NCBI GenBank assembly: GCA_030015575.1
Contig: JASDDO010000026.1
Location: 188,567,739 to 188,631,738, forward strand
Direction: 5' to 3'
DNA length: 64,000 nucleotides
Source: Agapanthus africanus
Lineage: Eukaryota > Streptophyta > Magnoliopsida > Asparagales > Amaryllidaceae
Shown: piece after piece, positions 10,327 through 18,403 of the stretch
Numbering within the stretch: position 1 is the stretch's first letter
Layout of the letters: every line of letters starts with the position of its first letter
Position numbers and translations under genes: made by a program
The notes under the pieces: generated by a model
What the model was told of the DNA's origin: nothing
Seen by the model: the letters and a program-made list of their open reading frames with translations, nothing else
The model's database searches: none

Positions 10327-10770
10327 GATTAGATTAATGATTGTTTTGGTAAAGGCTAGATATGAATGGAGTTCTGTTTCGAGATAGGGGTTAAGAGTGG
10401 GATTCTTTTTCCCTCCAGAAACCCTAATCCACACGCATCACCGTCATTCTAGTTTTAAATCTATTAAAGAATAGAAAGAGTTATTTATAATTAATCATCA
10501 ATAACTACTAAATCCTAACGAAACCTATAAGCCCCTTCTTATATTAACTACATCCATAAATAATCTAGATCTATATTTTGCATTAGTGCTTAACGTAGAT
10601 CTAGAAACCATTCCTCAACATTCTTATCACTCCTCTCTTTTTCAACACATCTAAAGTAAGATTAAAATATTCAACGTTTCCCTGAGGACGACCCGTACTC
10701 ACATCGGTCTAGCTACACGCGACACCGTTCTAATTGCGGTTATTCTACAAACACACTTTCACATCAATCA

Positions 10771-10903
10771 ATAGTTTTAGTTATATCATCATAGAAACCA
10801 TAATCATCTAGTTAGATCTTTAGATAGTGTACCTTAGCACCAAGATTTTTTGAAAATAGCATGCTTGATGCCGGTTAAAACCTCATGTTGGTACTAGGAC
10901 ACA
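10771..10903 (+). repeat. Tail of an old copia LTR (K)
   Basis: The stretch near 10840-10903, with GCATGCTTGATGCCGG and CCTCATGTTGGTACTAGGACACA, resembles the last 70 bp of the copia LTRs in this window (for example 58905-58947 and 15150-15215). No primer site follows, so it would be the end of a solo or 3' LTR into which B inserted. The match is short and the call tentative. Confidence 0.45.
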
Positions 10904-10950
10904 CTTTGACTTTATTGGATGTCGACGGTAACGGCTGTAGTGGTAAGGCA

Positions 10951-11240
10951 GGTATCCCATTAAGAATATATGAAACATATATAAACCCATTCACTTGTGC
11001 TTTCATTCATTTCGAGAAAATTTTAGTAGCACCATTCTATTGTTCTCCGAGTGCACTATAATAGAACAGATAATCATTTCAATGCTGTGAAACACCATTA
11101 AAACGAACATTTAATCTATCGCTGTACATGGAGAACCAGCGGACAGGTACCGACGAAATATCCCGAAACGAATGAAAAACACAAGTGAATGCAGGTGTCT
11201 GTTTTATACATTCTTAACTTTTCCACATGGGAAAAATCTA
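10951..11240. repeat. Imperfect inverted repeat, foldback-like
   Basis: The left arm (10951-11060) reverse-complemented matches the right arm (about 11117-11240) along its length, at roughly 70% by eye. The best part is CATTCACTTGTG (10988-10999) against CACAAGTGAATG (11180-11191), with flanking CATTCATTTCGAG matched by the CCGAAACGAATG side. The spacer is about 55 bp. It could be an old MITE, a foldback element or an inverted duplication. No terminal TSD was recognised. Confidence 0.55.
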
Positions 11241-11654
11241 TCGATTATCATACGATCGAATATTAATTCTCGTCACATAGCCTACACGACGGTTGTTAGA
11301 AACCGAACGATAATGTCCGGTGTTTAAAAACCTTCATGTAGTTTTATGTAACGATGAACACTTAAAATATGTTAACCGATAGACGGGAACCAAGTCACGT
11401 TTTCATTTTCACATATGATTAATTATCGATGAGAATATGAAAATTTCATATTATCATTGAAAATCATACATTTAGTTTAAGATATGATTTCAATTAGTTT
11501 TACTTTTACGTTTCAAATACAAGGTTTTAAAGTTCTAAGTTTAGGGTAATGTTTTTAAAGATAAGGGTTTTCTTTGTCGAGTTTACGATTTTTGATTTAG
11601 CTTTGGTGGGATTTGAAAAGAGTTCAATGTAGAGAAGAATGATGATGGATCAAG

Positions 11655-11769
11655 GTTTGTGTATGTTTGTATATGTGTGTGTGTGTCTGTGTGTCTCTGT
11701 ATGTGTGTGTGCGCGCGCGTGTGTGCGCATGTATGCTTGTATGTGTGCGCGTACACGCGTGTGCGTGTC
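11655..11769. repeat. GT/GC-rich microsatellite
   Basis: About 115 bp of TG repeats with interspersed CG dinucleotides and a TGCGCGCGCG run, of the alternating purine-pyrimidine type that can adopt Z-DNA. The 62-codon reading frame over it is a low-complexity artefact. Confidence 0.85.
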
Positions 11770-11774
11770 CATTC

Positions 11775-11990
11775 TAAACTACCTTAAATTAACTATATTA
11801 CTAAGAATTTCACCAAAATCCCCTTAAATATTGTTTTTTTCACTAACTACCTCAAAAATTTAACTACACGATTCATATTCATAAATTAACTAAATTACAA
11901 CAAATTTTACTAAAGTATCCTTAACTATTGTCGTTATTCACTAAATTACCAACAACTATTGTTGTTTTTCACTAAAATACCCTATTTTTC
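11775..11990. repeat. Degenerate A/T-rich short repeat
   Basis: Loosely repeating units of the type TTCACTAAATTACC...AACTATTGTTG occur several times with poor conservation. No gene is seen. It directly precedes the start of copia LTR F. Confidence 0.45.
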
Positions 11991-12030
11991 CAAACCCTAA
12001 CCCAAACCACTTAGCTCTATCCCTATCCCT

Positions 12031-12998
12031 TGTTGTCTATAGTGTCCTCAAGTCAATTATTGAATCGCAGACATGCGATTGGGATGATTGAGGAGGACCT
12101 ATACGGATAGAACAGTCTTACTCAAGATGATTGTATGCTATCTGGTTTGTCTTTATCATCATGTACATGCTTTATGTGGTATTACAGATCACTATTACAT
12201 ATTGACAGAGCCCATAGAATTCTTACTTGACTACCAGTATTATGATGGCGATCATATATGTGAGAACTGGGTGGTCTATAAGCACATCCTTAAATATCCC
12301 TAGTCATGGGAGTATCGAGACCGGGCATTGATACTCCAAAGTAGACTAGTGTATACTTATCGAGACCCTGACGAGGGGCGGTGGCTAGGTCTCACAAGCC
12401 ATTGGTGTCGGTTTATTCACCTATGATAGTATACAAGTGCTCATTGGGTTACGAGTACACTAGACGGACTCGCCGGGAATATGCTAGTTGGTATTATACC
12501 TATTGTCAGATAGCAGTTCCTAGGTGACATGTGTACAGGTTAGTCTGGCGACCAGAGATTGTCATTTTTCTCGTGTGGGTTCCCACTGTGCTTTGATTAC
12601 TATCCGACCATGGCTCAAAGGAGTTGCAAACAGGTTTTAGTTGGGTACAGTCCCGAGCCACATAGAGGCAGTAAGCGGATCGGGGATTCGTCTCTCTCAG
12701 TATTGGGAGTTGATGTCGCGTTGTGCACGGGTGGGCATCACCAGATATCCATGGCCAAGGTTGTCGAGAATTACTGATCTAGGATCAGTAGATTCTCTGG
12801 TGGTGATAGGTTTCATACCGACACAACATGTCGCGTTATTAGGGGTCTGACTTTATCCACCCCCTAGACTCTATATGCGATACTCATAGACGAAGTGACT
12901 GGACTATACGGATATTGTTACAAACAGGCTCAGTAGTGGTCAGGATGAGTTTTCTCGTCGGCCTCCCTTTCGCTCAATACCTGGGTAGCCGTTATGTA
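12031..12998 (+). repeat. 5' LTR of copia element F, left part
   Basis: Starts TGTTGTCTATAGTGTCC and follows the E-type LTR (TGTTGGAGATAGTGCCC) throughout, but clearly diverged. It stops at 12998 where element D begins, and the LTR resumes at 33613 after the second copy of the ATGTA duplication. The combined LTR is about 2003 bp. The predicted TSD on the left is TCCCT (12026-12030); its partner lies outside the window. Confidence 0.8.
12994..12998. repeat. TSD of element D, left copy (ATGTA)
   Basis: ATGTA precedes the D 5' LTR and recurs at 33608-33612 after the D 3' LTR. Removing D and one copy restores a continuous F LTR. Confidence 0.9.
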
Positions 12999-15215
12999 TG
13001 TTAGTTATATGTATGCCCTAGAGGCCATTACTATACATAGGATGTATATTGTAGTGGATGCTGGGACATATATAGGGAGGACTTTCTTGCTCGACATGAT
13101 AGTATGCTATCTGGTTGATCTTTACCTTAACGTGTACACTGATTGTCTCTCTGTTACATGTTGGTAAAGCCCTTAGGATGTATACTTGACTACCTGGACT
13201 ATGATGCGGATCATACTAGTGGGGACATGGTAGTCCATAAGTACATCCTTCAAAGTCCCTAGTCGTGGGTGTATCGAGACGGGGCATCGATATACCAGAG
13301 TAGACTAGCGTATACCTTCTCGACCCATACAGATGGGCGATGGATGATCCCATATCCATTGGTGTTTGACATCAGAGATGATATACGGGTGCTCAGTAGA
13401 GACTGGGTACACTGGACGGACTCGCCGAGAACTCCCAGATGGTATTATACCTCACGTCAGATGGCAGTTCTCTGGTGACACTGGTACAGAGTAGTCTGTT
13501 GACCCGAGATCGTCATAGAGTCTTGTGTGGTTCCCACTGTGCTTTGATTTCCATCTTACCACGTCCAAGAGGGCGTGCAAAACGGTGGTTTTTGGGTACA
13601 GTCCCGAGTCACATGGAGGCAATGAGCGATAGGAGGGGATTCGTCTCTCCCGGTATAGGGAGTTGATGTTGCGCTGTGTTCGATTGGCTATAACAGGAAA
13701 TCCCTGGCCAGGGTTGCTGAGATTTACTGGTAAGTGTTACCAGTAGTTTCTCGAAGTGTTATAGACCTCATATCGACACGACTTATCGAGCTATTGGGGT
13801 CTGACGTATACCACCCCTAGGCAAGATATGCGACATATCAGACGATCAGACTGGACTGTACGGTAGTGTTACTGGTTGGATTCACTGGAGTGTGAGCGGG
13901 CTTGCTCGTCGATCTTCAGATCGCTCAATACCCGGGTGGCCGTTACGTTTAGCAGACCGCTTGCGGCTTGTGGGTATTTGATATGATCATCATCTGCTGC
14001 CGGCGTATTGACGAGTCTTTAGAGTCCTACACAGAGGTTTCCTGGCTCAAGCGAAACGAAATAGGAGCGCATATGAGATATGTGCGGCACCGAGAATAAT
14101 GCGTGTATGTGATACCGTATTCCATTCTCGTGATGAATGTATCGAATGGTTTTATGCGATATAACCTAGTTATCGATTCAAGCGTTGATTCGATAAGCCG
14201 ATACATTGTATACTAGTCGGTTGTGTGCGACATGACCGGATCATTGAATCAAGTGTTGATTTAATGATTTAATGTATAATTATATATTTGATATATTACT
14301 TTGCATTAACTAGTAATGGTTCACTTTAAATCGATTTTCTCACTTGGATTGTGCATGATGTATATGTGATATACTTTTGTGCACTTGTATGTATCATATT
14401 TGATGATGCATGTTTATATGGTTAAGTATAAAGAATAAAACCATGGTTAAGTAGATAATTAGGGTTTTGTTTTAATCACTCATTTATTTATCCATTCCTT
14501 TTTATTTAAATAATTTTATGAAAACAAAATGGTTTTCTTTTTGTCATGAAGCTTGATGAAGCTTCATGAAGGTTTGACTCAAAGACCATTTTGTCTTCAT
14601 GTTAAACCCTAACTATTCCCACTTACCATGGTTTGCTCTCTACACTTAACCTTAGTTTGATTATGATAAGTATTGTTTTTCTTTTCATTTTAAAATAGAC
14701 TTATCATAATTCTAGCTCATCTTCTTCTTCATCATCAAGTTTGAAACCTTGAGGCCATCAATGGCAACTTGAGCTTGAGAGTGAGAAATCCAATTCTAAA
14801 GAGAACCCACCTCCTATTTCTTCATCCTCTACCTCTTGCCAAGTAGTAGAGTGTGTTTTCTTCACAAGTTTTTTGACTTGGTGAAGTCGGAGCTTGATTT
14901 AGCGATGCCTCGACGTAGATCATCTTCGGCATGGACATCGATGACCTAGCCCGTCCATTCTCCGATGAAGCCGACGCTAGAGCCCGGGACTTGTTATGGA
15001 CAGCGAGGAGACTTCATTGCGGAGCTATGGAGGTGGAGAACCGGATCTACAAAGGTTGTATTTCCGTATCTCTTAGTTAAGTGTTAACTAGTTTGCTTTT
15101 TCGCCTAGAATTCTAGCCAACGATCCGTACACTAGGGTTTCTCGGCACCGTAATTTTTGAAATTGGCATGGTTGATGCCTTGTGAGACCTCCTTGGGGTG
15201 CCTAGGAACCCTACA
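12999..15215 (+). repeat. 5' LTR of element D
   Basis: Begins TGTTAGTTATATGTATGCCC and ends AACCCTACA. Downstream of the group-wide box TTGACGAGTCTTTAGAGTC (14008-14026) lie tandem hairpins at 14170-14196 and 14240-14268. The short reading frames inside (for example 13269-13666) are LTR sequence, repeated in the 3' LTR. Confidence 0.92.
14008..14268 (+). other. LTR box and tandem hairpin pair, element D
   Basis: The 19-nt box (14008-14026) is shared by all copia LTRs here. It is followed by GCGCATAT-GAG-ATATGTGC (near 14068-14086), then TTATCGATTCA-AGCGT-TGATTCGATAA (14170-14196, one mismatch) and ATCATTGAATCA-AGTGT-TGATTTAATGAT (14240-14268, G-U tolerant). G and H have the same arrangement with paired base changes. 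Confidence 0.65.
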
Positions 15216-15216
15216 G

Positions 15217-15229
15217 TGGTATCAGAGCC
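15217..15229 (+). other. Primer-binding site, element D
   Basis: TGGTATCAGAGCC, complementary to the 3' end of initiator tRNA-Met, one base after the 5' LTR. This is the standard priming site of plant copia elements. Confidence 0.9.
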
Positions 15230-15417
15230 TAGCTAGAGCCTTAGGCGAAGTCTAGACGGAGTTTGAAGTCCGAACGACCCGAAAACCCAAACCCAAAATA
15301 GCTCTCTGTCCTTTTTTCAAAAACTGGGATTTTTCCAAATTAAAAATTGCTAAAAAATTCAGCAGGGAAATATAAGAATTACGGCGCAAAATTATTTTCA
15401 TGAACAGTATAAATGGC

Positions 15418-15464
15418 GGCGAAACCGCGGCAGAAGCCTTGCTTCTGCGGCGGTTCCGCGGCAA
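15418..15464 (+). other. GC-rich hairpin with CCGCGG, element D leader
   Basis: About 22-bp imperfect stem (three mismatches) with a CTT loop: the inner part GCAGAAGC-CTT-GCTTCTGC is perfect, and both arms run into CCGCGG-type sequence. It lies about 200 nt after the primer site. The same region of E (24178-24230) is CCGCCG-rich, and G and H have a different perfect stem at the equivalent place. Confidence 0.65.
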
Positions 15465-17341
15465 CAAGGTGACGTCATCCTCCCCTTTTTGCACAGTAAT
15501 TCCTGATAAATTCTGATGAGTTTTCTGGGAATTTTTAATTTGACTCAACAGTTGAGTGTTCTGGTGTTGTTTTGGGGATTCGGTGTTTCGATTGGAGTAT
15601 CAAATTTTTTCTATGTGGTTTTCCGGATAATTTTTAAAATATGTTAAAAAGTTCGACCGGATATAAATACCCAATTTTTCCCCTGTCGGGAAATTTCAAA
15701 GTGTTGGATTTTTCCGTAGTTTAACGACGTTCTAAGTAGTGCAAGTAACGCGATGGACCCTCGAGAAGACAACAAACCTTAACTCGATTATGTGACCGTC
15801 TTGAACTGCCCTTTGAACCTTCGGGTTTGGGGCAGTACGGCGTGCCACATGTGAGGCGTTGTCTTGACCCTTCTACGGCTGGACCGTTGGTACTGAGGCA
15901 CGAACGGAATGTTTTTAGACTTATTTCATGTGTTGATCTGTATCGGGAAAACTTGGGTGTTCGACTGTTCGATCGAAAAGTTTAACATTTTCTGTTTATC
16001 TGGAATGGGATACAATAATTGGAATTCACAAAAGTTATGTGATAACTGAATGAATGTTATAAATCTAGCGGTTTAGTCTCACTTGATCGGTTGCCACGGA
16101 ATTTTGATGTGATCAAAAGTCCGTCGCAATCACGTAGCGTACGCGGATACTCGCCGGGTAAACTTAATAGACAGCCTCACTCCATAGCCCTGACCAAGTG
16201 ACTGTAGGAGAACCCCGTCGCCGAAAGCATCCGTTCGGGTGCTCCCGGTAGCGGTGTTCCTCCTTGGTGCACTTCGTCGACGGCGTCAGGGGTGCGGCCG
16301 CCTACTAAAGTTTGCGACGAGCATTCGATCAGGATGTCGGGAATCTTGTTGAATTACCCAACTTGATATTGAAAAGGGTTTTCGATAATGAGACTAAAAT
16401 GTGGGGTTTATAATTGTTAGGCATGCGATGTCTAAGGAATTCATTTGGTCAGGCATGCGATGTCTGAGGATGTTGCGGATTCCAACTGTTGTAGTTTTAC
16501 ACTTTCTTTTCTGTGACCGTAAGTGTAATATGTGATATCGCCGGTTTCGTTGCTATATGTCAACGAAAATTGGGATGGACATATTTACTTATGTTGATGA
16601 CATGTGATGTTATGTGTTGCTGGATATGTTATATTGGATCGTCGTGTTTGAATAGCCGGGGTTTTTTATGTGAGATGAGTGTTTTTCATTTTCATTCATG
16701 TAAAAACTTGTATGTAATATTCTTTTATTTGGGGCACTTCCAGGTTGCGGAAGTTGTCACCCTTTGTATATTATTTACTTTTCCGCACTAGGATAGACCC
16801 AAGGAGGGGAGCACAAGTAACCGGGTTCTGGGGTCCAGTGGGAGACCAACTCGAGGAGTCGAGTCCGGGTCTCCTAACTCCAGAATTGGTAGGGTTGCTT
16901 GCCGCTCTCGTAGGGGTCTAGGGGTGTGGGTTTGGCTATTCATCACGACCGTGGAATCCGTGTTTTATACTGGCTCGTATTGAAAACACGGACGTCCTAG
17001 TATATCCAATATTTCATATGATTCTTCTGCTGCGATATCTGTGATGTGATCATGTGATGTTCTGTGATAGATACAGTATATAGTATATATGATATATTAT
17101 ATAGGCGTTACTTATGTTTTACACCCGCGCTAGCCCTCCCCCGCTCTGCCGTTAGTTACCTAACCTAACGGTGGACGAGGGGACATCGAGGCGAATGCGG
17201 ATGGCATAAGTGTACGTCGTATTTATCTGTGATGTTTAGGTACTTAAATGATGGGACTTCATTAATGAGATTAATGAAATAAAAGAAACATAAGATGTTG
17301 TAGAATCGAATTTCAAAATAAAAAAGGTAGCTACAGTTCTT

Positions 17342-17587
17342 GCTTTGCACAGCGGTATATGTGATATATCCTGCACCTTATTCGATGAGGAAAGGATCGA
17401 GATCCCTTCACCGGGAGTGACTCCTTTAGCAATAACTGGCAGATGCTACACACTCGGTTTGTCTTTTGATTGCTTTTAAGTGTCTTGCTTTGCACAGTGA
17501 TATATACGATATATCCCGCACCTCATTCGACGAGGAAAGGACCGACGATCCCTTCACCGGGAGTGACTCCTTTAGCAAAACTAGAAA
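17342..17587 (+). other. Duplicated hairpin box, element D leader
   Basis: Two copies (17342-17437 and 17487-17587) of a roughly 95-nt unit carrying a CCTCATTCGATGAGG-type stem-loop followed by ATCCC-TTCACC-GGGAGT. The same duplication is present in E (25404-25497, 25550-25635), G (52676-52777, 52827-52927) and H (62259-62360, 62409-62510), so it predates the split of the subfamilies. Confidence 0.65.
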
Positions 17588-17718
17588 AGTTTCAAAAACA
17601 CTCCATTTTAAAAATTCATTCGATCCTACAACGATATCAAGTTCATTATGCAATAGGTTTTCAGAAAAACCTGTCATAGCCCTCCGTCATTTCAGATAAA
17701 TCCTGTTTAGTATTCGTG

Positions 17719-17924
17719 CTGCGTTTGTTGACCTTGTCAAGGCGCAGTGTGCGGTAGCTAACCAGTATTTATCTGCTTATGCATATGATGCAGATTGGGT
17801 TAGGGTAGTCGTGCGGCCTTGTTGACCTTGTCAAGGGTCGTGCGGGTGAGTTTGATTCAATCAAGAAATGACGGGTTGAACTTGACTTGCGGTCTATGGT
17901 TTGTTGACCTTGTCAAGGTCATAG
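17719..17924 (+). other. Triple TTGAC/GTCAA stem-loop array, element D
   Basis: Three stem-loops: 17719-17747 (outer CTGCG/CGCAG), 17814-17840 (CGGC/GTCG) and 17894-17924 (CTATGG/TCATAG). Each has the same inner part: a 4-nt left bulge ending TTG, TTGAC, a CTT loop, GTCAA, and a GG right bulge. Outer stems differ between hairpins but each is self-complementary. Homologous arrays: E 25765-25974, G 53057-53266, H 62640-62847. Confidence 0.75.
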
Positions 17925-18140
17925 ATCGTTCGGGGCAAAATATTATCGGGAATTTCAAGTGTTGAAATTTGCAATGAGATTGCATACCTTCTATGAGATA
18001 GTTGGATCCCGATACCCGCTGCGAGTAAGAGTTACTCCTGGGAGAGTTTTACACATTACAATTAGCCGATCAAGTAGGTGTCTAGAAAGGTGTCAACGGG
18101 GTTACGCCTCTGGGAAAACGATGTTTACATTAATTAGGTT

Positions 18141-18154
18141 CGTGCGAAAGCACG
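18141..18154 (+). other. GNRA tetraloop hairpin, element D leader
   Basis: CGTGC-GAAA-GCACG, a perfect 5-bp stem with a GAAA tetraloop. G has CCGTGC-AAAA-GCACGG (53483-53498) and H CCGTGC-GAAA-GCACGG (63064-63079). Not found at the expected place in E. Confidence 0.6.
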
Positions 18155-18403
18155 GGGGACCTCCCTCAAAGTACCGACACTGGCCTGGTTGAAAGATTGG
18201 CGAACTTGTAGTGTGTAATTAATCCCGGCTAGTCTTTCCTTTTAGGGTTTGAAGGAAGATTTGATAAAAAGCAGTGGGAGCCATCATGATTAGATAAAAT
18301 AATAACCAATCTATTCTTGCAAGAGCGCACGCTGAGTGTTTTCTTCTCTCTCTCTCCTGGTAGCGACCATATCATGCCTTAATCAAGATAATAATACGGA
18401 TAT

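Larger units (their letters stand above)
4128..10770 (+). mobile_element. Athila-like element B (gag and protease only)
   Basis: Parts in order: leader (4128-4946), gag (4947 to about 6900), protease region (about 6930-7340), a non-coding 3' region (about 7910-9312) and a 3' LTR (9313-10770). No reverse transcriptase, RNase H or integrase similarity is seen, so it is a non-autonomous type, and its coding part is itself broken with about one or two breaks. Its 5' LTR and primer site are not in the window: element A occupies the position where they should join the leader. Predicted TSD at the 3' end is ATAGT (10771-10775). Confidence 0.8.
9313..10770 (+). repeat. 3' LTR of element B
   Basis: Begins TGTTCAGTTG after AAGTTTGGGGGTATT and ends ATCAATCA, giving 1458 bp. 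It contains CCGCGGATCC palindromes (9750-9771 and near 9783-9799), TATAAATA (9889-9896), the long hairpin (10278-10326), and the 3' block GACGACCCGTACTCA (about 10686-10700) shared with A and C. The sequence is a different subfamily from A and C. Confidence 0.85.
10904..12030. other. Unassigned DNA between element groups
   Basis: No coding similarity recognised on either strand. It contains an imperfect inverted repeat (10951-11240), a long GT-rich microsatellite (11655-11769) and a degenerate A/T-rich repeat (11775-11990). It may be unique host intergenic DNA or a remnant too old to recognise. This is the only stretch of the window not claimed by an LTR element. Confidence 0.5.
15230..18400 (+). 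other. Leader of element D (no gag seen)
   Basis: About 3.2 kb without recognisable coding sequence, where gag would be expected. In order: a GC-rich hairpin (15418-15464), a block shared with G and H (about 16500-17020) that includes the GACCCAAGG...GCACAAGTAACCGGGTTC stretch, a duplicated hairpin box (17342-17437 and 17487-17587), a triple stem-loop (17719-17924), a CGTGC-GAAA-GCACG hairpin (18141-18154) and a pyrimidine tract near 18340. E, G and H show the main blocks in the same order. Confidence 0.75.

Noticed and set aside
11639-11827. 62-codon frame rich in Cys and Val
   Set aside because: It is a translation of the GT/GC microsatellite.
13269-13666. Reading frames with a near-duplicate at 21436-21788
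   Set aside because: LTR sequence of element D present in both LTRs, not genes.
17719-17924. Triple repeat considered as a CRISPR-like array or as a tRNA-like cluster
   Set aside because: Only three short units with differing flanks, in a plant retrotransposon leader. No repeat-spacer regularity, and no cloverleaf or anticodon arm.
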